A stretch of 52,187 nucleotides of DNA, from contig PANC01000014.1 in assembly GCA_002708315.1 (NCBI GenBank), positions 1-52,187 of the forward strand. Direction: 5' to 3'. Made by a program: the position numbers and the translations under genes. Within the stretch, counting starts at the first letter, position 1, and every line of letters begins with the position of its first letter. This DNA comes from Lentimicrobiaceae bacterium. Lineage in GTDB: Bacteria; Bacteroidota; Bacteroidia; Bacteroidales; F082. This document shows, one piece after another, positions 45,148-52,187 of this stretch. The notes beneath the pieces were generated by a model. The model did not search any database, was not told where the DNA came from, and saw only the letters and a program-made list of their open reading frames with translations.

Positions 45148-47187
45148 TTACTTCCAAAATCTAAGAACGAAAACTTCCAATAGAAGTGTGAAAAGTGCGA
45201 AAATAATAAATAGCTTCCAAAAATCATTCTCTTTTTGCAGAGCGTTAATAACTTCTTTGAGATCTGGGTTTTGAACATTGATAATTTCGAAATTTGAAAG
45301 CCCTGATTCTAAACACAATTGCTTTAAATCATCATTTGAAAGGAAATCAAGTTCAGATTCTTTTCTGTTGAAATTAAATGCCAATAATCCTAAAAAATTT
45401 TCCAAATACTTCACATCATAGAAACCATCTATTAATTTTAAGTTGTTTAACTCGAGCCTAAGATCACCATTTGAGAATTTTTGTCTGGGTATAAAACTAA
45501 ATTTGTCCTCTTGTGAAATGATTTTTACTGGTGTTTCTCCCAATTCTTGATTCTCCAGAGGTATATTTACACTTTCAGTTTCTCCGAGAGTATAGAACAA
45601 GGGTATTCTTGACTCTTTTTTTGATGCAATACCATGCATAACTGGGGCAAATAAAAGTTGTGATGTGAAATTTCCATATCCATTCTCCAAACCACATGAA
45701 AGTATATATATATTACCCTTGCCTATTGGTTTTCGTGATAGGAAATCATCCCCAGATAAAAGTGATATAAGCGTTTCCACACCGGAGGCTGTGGGAAATA
45801 AATATTTGTAATGCTTATTAACTGTGGGCAGTTCTGCATTCTTGGGGATATCAATTATTGACTCGGAAAAGATGGGGTTTGATAGTTTTAGTGTCTTAAC
45901 CCTTGTTTTAGTGGTATCTAATTTAATAACACTACCTGTATTTGTGATTCCTAGAAATAGGTTAATATTATTTAAATATCTTTCGTCTGGAGGTATGTAC
46001 AATAAATTAGTTCCATTTTGGGCAGCTAATAATAGTTGGTTAGCCGTTCCAGATGGTATTAATTGCAACTCATTGAGAACAATTAGGTCATAGTTCTTTA
46101 AATCGTTCAAATCTATTGAACCGGATTTCATTTGATCTATTTTAAATATGGCATCCGATCCATAGAAATTATTAAGCTTGGTATTTTTAAGATTTTCTGA
46201 AATTATTAGAATATTAATTCTATCCACTACATTGAACGTGAAATAAAATTTGTCATCAAAGGTTATAGGAAAATCCTCAATTTGAATAATACCTTTATGC
46301 CACCCAGAATTAGAAACCGAGAATGTAAGGTTAATCTTTAATGTATTACCTTTTTTAATATCAATGCCAGCAACCGACTTTTGCTCTTCATCTATGATTA
46401 ATTTTAGAGGAACCTTTTCATAATCTGTTTCAGAATAATTCTTTATCCATACACTTAAGTTTAGGTTTTCTCCAGCCATAATTGCAGGATTTTCAATGGC
46501 ACAACTATCTATGTAAATGTTTTTTTTGGTAAGATGCTCAAGAGGAATAAAAATATGGTTGCTACTATCAATTTCAAATTGGTTAATGTCTGTTGTATAT
46601 GCTTGAAAATCACTGATGATGAATGTATTTCCCACAGAAAGACTACTTTTTTCTATAATTCTATCTCTAATCCTTACCATGGAAGATAGTTTTTGTGATT
46701 CGGGTGAGATCTCAATTTTTTCAATTTCAGTTACTGCACTTTCTTTATCAAGGATTCGTAATTGACTTGGATCAGTATTATTTGAAACAATTATAAAACT
46801 TGAGTTGTCTGTGTTTTGTTTTGCAATATCTATGGCTGTGGCTTTTGAAGTTTCAAATAATCTACCCAGCTGGCCTTCAGCCAGCATGCTATTTGAATTA
46901 TCAACGTAGATAGTTGTTATTGATGAGTCGGATATTTTACTTTTATTGATATCTTTAATCGGTCCTGCAAGTGAAATAACAATAAATAAAATGGTTAACA
47001 ACCTGAACAGAAGAACCACCAAATGTTTTAATCTTTTCTTCTTTTTAGTTTGGTTTGTAATTGTTTTTAATCTGCTTATGTCACTGAAATAAAATTTCTT
47101 ATGCCTCCTGAAATTAAACAGGTGAATAATAATGGGTATTAGTAATGCAAATAACCCATATAAATATTCGGGACGCAGAAAGGTCAT
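45148..47187 (-). CDS. BatA-like membrane protein with vWA and GATase-like domains
   Basis: The 679-residue protein begins with a BatA N-terminal domain: FLRPEYLYGLFALLIPIIIHLFNFRR is the family signature, followed by a second membrane helix (about 58-76). A vWA domain follows, with MIDAS-like DNSNS in YVDNSNSMLAEG (near 95). The middle resembles Ig-like and glutamine-amidotransferase-like regions (YDLIVLNELQLI). The C-terminal helix LFIIFALFTLLLEVFVLRFW anchors it. Such proteins are called 'aerotolerance' proteins, but their function is unclear. It shares its plan with the protein at 2.5-4.6 kb. MoxR and BatB-E genes are not nearby. Confidence 0.82.
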   Translation of the reverse strand: MTFLRPEYLYGLFALLIPIIIHLFNFRRHKKFYFSDISRLKTITNQTKKKKRLKHLVVLLFRLLTILFIVISLAGPIKDINKSKISDSSITTIYVDNSNSMLAEGQLGRLFETSKATAIDIAKQNTDNSSFIIVSNNTDPSQLRILDKESAVTEIEKIEISPESQKLSSMVRIRDRIIEKSSLSVGNTFIISDFQAYTTDINQFEIDSSNHIFIPLEHLTKKNIYIDSCAIENPAIMAGENLNLSVWIKNYSETDYEKVPLKLIIDEEQKSVAGIDIKKGNTLKINLTFSVSNSGWHKGIIQIEDFPITFDDKFYFTFNVVDRINILIISENLKNTKLNNFYGSDAIFKIDQMKSGSIDLNDLKNYDLIVLNELQLIPSGTANQLLLAAQNGTNLLYIPPDERYLNNINLFLGITNTGSVIKLDTTKTRVKTLKLSNPIFSESIIDIPKNAELPTVNKHYKYLFPTASGVETLISLLSGDDFLSRKPIGKGNIYILSCGLENGYGNFTSQLLFAPVMHGIASKKESRIPLFYTLGETESVNIPLENQELGETPVKIISQEDKFSFIPRQKFSNGDLRLELNNLKLIDGFYDVKYLENFLGLLAFNFNRKESELDFLSNDDLKQLCLESGLSNFEIINVQNPDLKEVINALQKENDFWKLFIIFALFTLLLEVFVLRFWK

Positions 47188-47212
47188 ACTATGATATTAC
47201 TTGATATATAAT

Positions 47213-47305
47213 GTCACTTTATCTTATAACTAAGTTTTATATTAAAATCAACTTCTGCAAACTAAATATTAGAAAATACATGAATTAGAAATCAGATAAA
47301 GTGAC
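47213..47305. repeat. 12-bp inverted repeat GTCACTTTATCT/AGATAAAGTGAC
   Basis: GTCACTTTATCT (47213-47224) and AGATAAAGTGAC (47294-47305) are perfect inverted copies, separated by 69 bp. They fill the gap between the cyclophilin stop and the BatA-like start. They could be a pair of regulatory sites or a long-loop hairpin; a 69-bp loop makes a terminator unlikely. Confidence 0.55.
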
Positions 47306-47314
47306 AATAATAAT

Positions 47315-47752
47315 TTATTCTTCGATTACAACAATTTTCTCTATGACATCACCCTGACTTATCTCATCAATAACTTCAAGTCCTTCATAAACCTTACCAA
47401 AGCAAGTATGGTGTCCGTCTAAGTGAGCTGTATTATTTCTAGAGTGGCAGATAAAGAATTGAGATCCGCCAGTATTCCTTCCAGCGTGTGCCATTGATAG
47501 CACCCCTTTGTCGTGATGCTGATTATCTCCATCAAGTTCACAATCTATCGAGTATCCAGGACCACCAGCACCTGTGCCATCTGGGCAACCTCCTTGAACT
47601 ACAAAATCAGGAATTACTCTATGAAAAGTAAGCCCGTCATAATAACCTTTTTTTGAAAGGGTTATGAAGTTTTCAACGGTCTTTGGAGCATCATTATCGA
47701 AAAATTCAACTTTCATTACACCTTTATCAGTGTGTATTTCTGCACGTGTCAT
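47315..47752 (-). CDS. Cyclophilin-type peptidyl-prolyl cis-trans isomerase
   Basis: The 145-residue protein is a minimal cyclophilin, without signal peptide. It has [19 protein letters not shown] at the start, the active-site [19 protein letters not shown] with the catalytic arginine, GGSQFFI and [20 protein letters not shown]. It is therefore cytosolic. The length matches small bacterial PpiB-like forms. It has its own TATTTTTG -7 box at 47782-47789. Confidence 0.94.
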   Translation of the reverse strand: MTRAEIHTDKGVMKVEFFDNDAPKTVENFITLSKKGYYDGLTFHRVIPDFVVQGGCPDGTGAGGPGYSIDCELDGDNQHHDKGVLSMAHAGRNTGGSQFFICHSRNNTAHLDGHHTCFGKVYEGLEVIDEISQGDVIEKIVVIEE

Positions 47753-48099
47753 ATTTTATATTCTTTGATTATTTGAGGTGGCAAAAATACAACCTTTATT
47801 ACTAATTTCTTTAAACAAAGTAAAATACATATACTCAATATGTATAATGAGATTAATGATAAACATTTTATGCAACTGCAAAAATAATATGGTTTATCAA
47901 GGATGATATTTCTAGTGGTTTAATGATTTATCAAAAAATAACCAATATATCAGATAGAGTTGGATTATTTTATGCCGCAAATTCAAGTTTTTTAGTTGAT
48001 AAATTTCAACTATATAATAATTAAATGTCACGCTATCAAATATATATAAAGTAAAATACTTTTTTTTAACCCAGTAGTTATATGAAAAACAAAAAATAT
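47753..48099. other. AT-rich intergenic region between cyclophilin and tRNA-Ser
   Basis: This stretch holds the cyclophilin promoter box (TATTTTTG on the minus strand at 47782-47789) and otherwise AT-rich sequence. An 84-codon minus-strand frame overlaps the tRNA and has no recognisable content. Nothing else is seen. Confidence 0.5.
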
Positions 48100-48107
48100 T
48101 ACTTTTG
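48100..48107 (+). promoter_or_regulatory. -7 box (TACTTTTG) for tRNA-Ser
   Basis: TACTTTTG matches TAnnTTTG and ends 5 bp before the 5' end of the tRNA, the expected spacing for a start at or just before the tRNA. Confidence 0.6.
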
Positions 48108-48112
48108 CCCAC

Positions 48113-48200
48113 GGAGATGTGGCAGAGTGGTCGAATGCGGCGGTCTTGAAAACCGTTGATCTTCACGGATCCGGGGGTTCGAATCCCTCCATCTCCGCCA
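48113..48200 (+). tRNA. tRNA-Ser (anticodon TGA)
   Basis: The sequence folds as a class II tRNA of 85 nt plus an encoded CCA (48198-48200). The acceptor stem is GGAGATG paired with CATCTCC, with discriminator G. The anticodon arm is CGGT CTTGAAA ACCG, giving anticodon TGA (reads UCN). There is a long variable arm around GATCTTCACGGATC, and the T arm is GGGGG TTCGAAT CCCTC-like. Unlike tRNA-Arg in this window, CCA is encoded. Confidence 0.97.
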
Positions 48201-48203
48201 AAT

Positions 48204-48242
48204 AAACCCCATAGGCTTTTAGCCTGTGGGGTTTGTTTTTTT
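48204..48242 (+). terminator. Intrinsic terminator after tRNA-Ser
   Basis: AAACCCCATAGGC pairs with GCCTGTGGGGTTT across a TTTTA loop with one T-G pair, followed by GTTTTTTT. It starts 4 bp after the encoded CCA. Confidence 0.9.
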
Positions 48243-48408
48243 ACTGTGTATTATCCTAGTAATTAATCATAAAGTGTGATACCTTATACCATATGTAGTT
48301 CATAATTCTGCAATTATAATAAAAGACAAATAAGTCTTATAATCAACATAAATTATTATGTTTGCAGAATTAATCTCAGTATTATTATATTTTAACGACT
48401 GGAAAAAT

Positions 48409-48432
48409 ATGTGTTATTTATGTGTTAACACA
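48409..48432. promoter_or_regulatory. ATGTGTTA direct repeat and TGTGTTAACACA palindrome
   Basis: ATGTGTTA occurs at 48409-48416 and again at 48420-48427, 11 bp apart (one helical turn). The second copy runs into the perfect palindrome TGTGTTAACACA (48421-48432). It lies about 70 bp upstream of the membrane protein gene, the place for an operator. Confidence 0.45.
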
Positions 48433-48501
48433 CTAGTACATATTCTATAACAACTACTTACGTATATTCGCAAGCTGTATTTAACGAATGCTAATTATTT
48501 G

Positions 48502-49803
48502 ATGAAAAAATTAATTATTCTTTTAGGCTTAATGATTAGTCTATACTCCAAGGCAGATGAATCCTTCAAAATCATTTTTGATAGATCAAACTTTTCCGAT
48601 TCAACAAACATCTCCTTTCTTCCAAATGAATTTAGCCATGATATGTTATTCAAGTTGCCAGTTATTGATAAGCAACGCTCAACACCGATTGAAAATTATT
48701 TCATAACCAATATTCAAGATAAGATTTATGCACTGCATAGCGGTTCTTTCAATGTAATGTTATGGAATGGATCTGACTGGATAAATTTATACAAGGCTAC
48801 TTATCATGGATATAATTTTGAAGCATTCTTCTTTGTTTATGAGGACAACTTATACTCCTTGGGAACCTATGGTTATTGGCTAACACATAGCAATGTGCTA
48901 AAATTTAATTTTGATGCTGAGGTTTGGGACATGGTTATAACAAGGAATAGCCCAGAGAATTATGGTTCTTATTTTGTTGGGCAAATTGGCGATACATTAA
49001 TATCTATTTTTGGTTTTAATTTAAATGAGAGCACTGGAGATAGAAGTAAAATAATAGATGGTCATCTTCTAGACTTAAAAAATAAAACTTGGAGTGAAGT
49101 TGGACTTGCTGAAAATATAGTTCCTGTTGAAAATTTTTTTCTTGAGTATAAAACAAGAGTAGATTTAAAGGATTATACCGTTATGGAAAATAGACTTGAT
49201 ACCCAAAAAGGCCTATTTGTTATTGATAAGATAAATCTTGAAATTAATTTTTTTGCTAATGAAGACGGATATTTTTTTCATAGTTCTGTGCTTGATTATA
49301 TTGTAGATAACAAGATTACCTATGAAGAGTATGGAATAGTAAAGACTTTAAATATTGATTCCCTTTTTATGAAGGAACATATTACCAGTAGTATTTCTCT
49401 ATATTCACCTGAAAACAAGGTGACAAGCAATTTGTTAATTGCCTTATACATAACATTAGCGCTTATCATTATTATAATTGCATTGCTGGTTATCCGCCGA
49501 AAAAGAAGTAGCTATGGCGAAATTGAAAGTGATAATTTGATCTCATTATACTCAGAAACGCTGGAAAAGATTATGCTTATCATTAATGAGCAAGGAGAAG
49601 CCACCTTAGATACTTCTGAGTTAAATGAATTACTAGAAATTACCCACATGACTTATGATGCTCAAAGGGCCAAAAGGGCTAAATTAATTAATGAGCTTAA
49701 TTATTCACATAATTTAATTCATAATTGCAATCTCATTGAGCGCAGACGCAACCCAAAAGATAAACGTCAGATTGCGTATCATATGAATATTTCCAAAGGT
49801 TAA
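48502..49803 (+). CDS. Transmembrane protein with periplasmic sensor-like region and cytoplasmic HTH-like tail
   Basis: From the ATG at 48502 the protein has 433 residues (an adjacent TTG would add one). Residues 1-18 are a signal peptide (MKKLIILLGLMISLYSKA). The region 19-305 is probably periplasmic, with repeated W- and Y-rich strands (NVMLWNGSDWINLYKATYHG) that suggest a propeller. One membrane helix follows (310-332, LLIALYITLALIIIIIALLV). The last ~100 residues look like a winged-helix domain: ATLDTSELNELLEITHMTYD, RAKRAKLINELN, then a wing ERRRNPKDKRQIAY. This is reminiscent of a one-component transmembrane regulator, and the function is unknown. Confidence 0.65.
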   Translation: MKKLIILLGLMISLYSKADESFKIIFDRSNFSDSTNISFLPNEFSHDMLFKLPVIDKQRSTPIENYFITNIQDKIYALHSGSFNVMLWNGSDWINLYKATYHGYNFEAFFFVYEDNLYSLGTYGYWLTHSNVLKFNFDAEVWDMVITRNSPENYGSYFVGQIGDTLISIFGFNLNESTGDRSKIIDGHLLDLKNKTWSEVGLAENIVPVENFFLEYKTRVDLKDYTVMENRLDTQKGLFVIDKINLEINFFANEDGYFFHSSVLDYIVDNKITYEEYGIVKTLNIDSLFMKEHITSSISLYSPENKVTSNLLIALYITLALIIIIIALLVIRRKRSSYGEIESDNLISLYSETLEKIMLIINEQGEATLDTSELNELLEITHMTYDAQRAKRAKLINELNYSHNLIHNCNLIERRRNPKDKRQIAYHMNISKG

Positions 49804-50028
49804 CCTGATAATTAATCATCAGTTTCAACAAATTTTTAATCTTATGAAACTTTATCCGTAAATAGCAGTAAATTTACAACGGAAAAATGATTGGTAAGCT
49901 TAAGACATTTGGTTGCCTATTATGATTAAGTTAATTCCTGATTATCTAAAATTAATTAAAAGCAACTTTTTCGTAATAATTTGGTCTTATGTTTACAACT
50001 TGTTATTAGTAAAATTAAAACGATTAAT

Positions 50029-52187
50029 ATGGATCAACTTTACAAACTGCTGAAAAGAGTTTTAAAAAGTTTACAATTATATAAATTCAACCTTAGCAAA
50101 AGACTGGCTGTATTACTAGTCATATTAACCATATTACCTAACCTTGTAAAAGCTGAAGGGTCCAAGGAAATTTATGTTGGGTCTAACTTCACAGGTCTAT
50201 TGTTATGTAATGATGTTTTAGGGCATTGTAATGGTGGAAATGGTGACAGATCTCAATTTGCTACTTATGATTGTGATACTTTAGACAGACTATACTTTAT
50301 TGTTAACAGTACTTCAGAAGTCGTATACCTTGGATTTGATCCAAATAGTGGAGGTTTTGGTGGAAATGCATGGCATTCAGTTTATAGAATAAGATCTGCA
50401 AACGGAGACATTGTCAAACCAGAGGCTGATGTTCCTCAATCAGGAATAGGTTATATAAATAATATAACAGAGGCAAGGGAGGGACCCGCACAATTACTTA
50501 CAATTGGAGGTTATTCAGCATTGGAATGGACTCCTCCATATTCTGGAACGTTTTACATCGAATTCAATAGAGTATTTAATAATAATCCACTTAATACAAG
50601 TATAGGAACTTTTAGACAAGACCTATTCGACCTTACGATTGCCGATGGATCAGATAAGAAAGAAGGACGTTTATACTCATATGCATGGCAATTTAATAGC
50701 TTCTCCAATGGTGGTAGTAATTCTGGGAAGTATTTTATTTATGCAGCAGATAGTATTGTTACTTCATTGGAGATGAATGATATGAGTGGAGGATATTGGT
50801 TGCTCTATTGCAACCAATCAGGTGTTGGAACAACTGGTGATTTTACACTAGATAGAATGTCGGTACCAAACCAACAGGTATATCTACCACAATATCCAAT
50901 ATTTCTTAACGAACCTGATACAGTATTGTTTCCCCCTGCTAATACAACTGGTTCAATAATATCTCCTGTAACTGGTACAACTGATTGCGATGGTACAATT
51001 GAGTTTTCCATTGAGGTTGACAAAGGAGGTAATGTTGATGTTGACCTTTCATTTGATCCGCCATATACCACTAGAACTATTTCAGAAAAAGTTGTAACTG
51101 GAGTAAATATTATTACATGGGATGGGTTTGATGGTTCCACACCAACGCCTTTGCCAGTTCCAAATGGCGAAAATCTAAGTGTAACTGTTACATACATAAA
51201 TGGTCTTACAAACCTTCCGTTGTATGATGTTGAAAATAATAGCCTAGGATTTGTTGTAGAGATGGTTAGCCCTGCTGGTGTGCCAACACCAACTGTTTAT
51301 TGGGACGATTCTAACATAGGTTCTGGTGGAGGAGGAATAAACCTTACGGGATGCGTTGGTGTCTCATCACCATGGTCTGGATGTCATGATTGGAGTGATG
51401 GCGATGAACATACCATGAACACTTGGTGGTATACTGCTTCCGCGACAACATCTCCTGTAATTATGACAGAAAAGCGTAGTCCTGATTCTCTGATATTTAA
51501 TCAACCTACTCAAAATTATTGCGCAGACTCTTCCGGAATACCAATATCAGTAACCATTGATCCAAACTCTGAATCATATCATTGGTATTTTACTGGTAAC
51601 GATGTAACAATTACACAAGTTGATACCACTGATAATTTTATAACAATTGACCTTGGCCCAAATGCAACCACAGGATACATTTCTGTCTATGGGTGGAATG
51701 CTGCATGTGGTATAGGTGATACATCTCAGCTCTTTATAGGAATCCAAGAATTACCAATCTCCAATGCGGGTGTAGATGATACAATTTGTGTCAATCAAAC
51801 TGTAACTTTGGCGGGTGCCTCAACTTATAGTAGTTCCATTAGCTGGTCAAGTCTAGGAGATGGTAATTTTAGTAGTGAAATTATTTTAAATCCAGTTTAT
51901 ACTCCAGGTCCAGGAGATCTTGTAAATGGAAATGTTGACTTAATTCTAACGGCAGTATCAATTTCCCCATGTACATCTTCAATTGCTGATACAATGCTGC
52001 TTTCATTTGATCCCCTTCCTATTTCAGAGGCGGGTCCAAATGATACAATATGCGAAAATGGTATATTCACCATGGCTGGTATTAGAACGAATAGTAATTC
52101 TAGTGTATGGGCTACCGCCGGCGATGGCTCATTTGATGATATAACATCCTTGACTGCCATATATACACCAGGAACAAATGATATTGC
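50029..52187 (+). CDS. Large secreted PKD-like repeat protein, 3' end missing
   Basis: An ATG at 50029 opens a frame that stays open to the window end (719 codons and more). The product has a long, basic n-region and then a hydrophobic signal (about 28-46, LAVLLVILTILPNLVKA). The N-terminal part (about 50-300) is a beta-rich domain with GFDPNSGGFGGNAWHSVYRI and QLLTIGGYSALEWTPPYSG. Further on come tandem repeats: NAGVDDTICVNQTVTLAG and EAGPNDTICENGIFTMAG begin copies 264 bp (88 residues) apart. These resemble PKD-like repeats of cell-surface or T9SS-exported Bacteroidota adhesins. A C-terminal sorting domain would lie outside the window. Confidence 0.8.
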   Translation, partial: MDQLYKLLKRVLKSLQLYKFNLSKRLAVLLVILTILPNLVKAEGSKEIYVGSNFTGLLLCNDVLGHCNGGNGDRSQFATYDCDTLDRLYFIVNSTSEVVYLGFDPNSGGFGGNAWHSVYRIRSANGDIVKPEADVPQSGIGYINNITEAREGPAQLLTIGGYSALEWTPPYSGTFYIEFNRVFNNNPLNTSIGTFRQDLFDLTIADGSDKKEGRLYSYAWQFNSFSNGGSNSGKYFIYAADSIVTSLEMNDMSGGYWLLYCNQSGVGTTGDFTLDRMSVPNQQVYLPQYPIFLNEPDTVLFPPANTTGSIISPVTGTTDCDGTIEFSIEVDKGGNVDVDLSFDPPYTTRTISEKVVTGVNIITWDGFDGSTPTPLPVPNGENLSVTVTYINGLTNLPLYDVENNSLGFVVEMVSPAGVPTPTVYWDDSNIGSGGGGINLTGCVGVSSPWSGCHDWSDGDEHTMNTWWYTASATTSPVIMTEKRSPDSLIFNQPTQNYCADSSGIPISVTIDPNSESYHWYFTGNDVTITQVDTTDNFITIDLGPNATTGYISVYGWNAACGIGDTSQLFIGIQELPISNAGVDDTICVNQTVTLAGASTYSSSISWSSLGDGNFSSEIILNPVYTPGPGDLVNGNVDLILTAVSISPCTSSIADTMLLSFDPLPISEAGPNDTICENGIFTMAGIRTNSNSSVWATAGDGSFDDITSLTAIYTPGTNDI
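51766..52187 (+). repeat. Two 88-residue PKD-like protein repeats
   Basis: Codons for AGVDDTIC at 51766 and AGPNDTIC at 52030 begin two homologous units exactly 264 bp apart. Each has a WxxxGDGxF segment and a YTPG segment. The second unit runs off the end. Confidence 0.7.

Noticed and set aside
47912..48166. 84-codon minus-strand frame
   Set aside because: It runs antisense through tRNA-Ser and has random AT-rich content.
51897..52160. Minus-strand frames within the repeat protein (also 50805-51197)
   Set aside because: They lie opposite a continuous, signal-peptide-bearing frame with PKD-like repeats.

Overview
The window is chromosomal DNA of a Bacteroidota bacterium. It is AT-rich. Most genes lack Shine-Dalgarno sequences. 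The Bacteroidota -7 box TAnnTTTG recurs in front of genes on both strands. The protein families also fit: BatA-type proteins, FucP-like sugar carriers, a BACON/T9SS-like lifestyle suggested by PKD-like secreted repeats, and an IntDOT-like tyrosine recombinase. I cannot name the species; a marine or anaerobic Bacteroidia/Cytophagia relative is an inference only.

Layout. 1-1.6 kb: a GAF-domain protein and tRNA-Arg(ACG). 1.7-16.2 kb, mostly + strand: fabG, a vWA-type membrane protein coupled to an M48 (Ste24-like) protease, a SlyD-like FKBP, tpiA, prmA, a 1495-residue secreted protein of unknown function, dnaN, a MalY/PatB-type aminotransferase and a small outer-membrane-barrel candidate. 16.2-23 kb, - strand: ligA, a GT-C glycosyltransferase, arginine deiminase with a ProX-type editing protein, and a PD40/TolB-like lipoprotein. 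23.1-25.5 kb: a possible small integrative element holding a 42-residue membrane peptide, an 8-TM protein and a tyrosine recombinase that lacks the Arg-I residue, flanked by a 10-bp repeat. 25.8-29.7 kb: uvrA divergent from an ECF sigma factor that is followed by a 54-residue small protein. 29.8-33.1 kb: a three-gene sugar uptake and activation operon (MFS carrier, nucleotidyltransferase, NahK-like kinase). 33.2-38.6 kb: a second ECF sigma factor, a small Cys-containing membrane protein, a SpoU/TrmH methyltransferase with an apparent ATT start, the rpsF-rpsR-rplI operon, wecB, radC and rpsT. 38.7-47.8 kb: mtaB, miaB and a ferredoxin/flavodoxin-NADP reductase-like gene in one operon, then parC, a BatA-like protein and a cyclophilin. 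48.1 kb to the end: tRNA-Ser(TGA) with its terminator, a membrane protein with a putative cytoplasmic winged-helix tail, and the 5' part of a large secreted PKD-like repeat protein that runs off the window.

Most of the content is housekeeping: translation and tRNA modification, DNA replication and repair, fatty-acid and central metabolism. The points most worth following are the ATT-started methyltransferase placed directly behind a terminator, the lone strong Shine-Dalgarno before rplI in the bS6-bS18-bL9 operon, the candidate mini-element, the MiaB that reads like a Patescibacteria/CPR form, the sugar-activation operon, and the transmembrane candidate regulator at 48.5 kb with a dyad in its upstream region.
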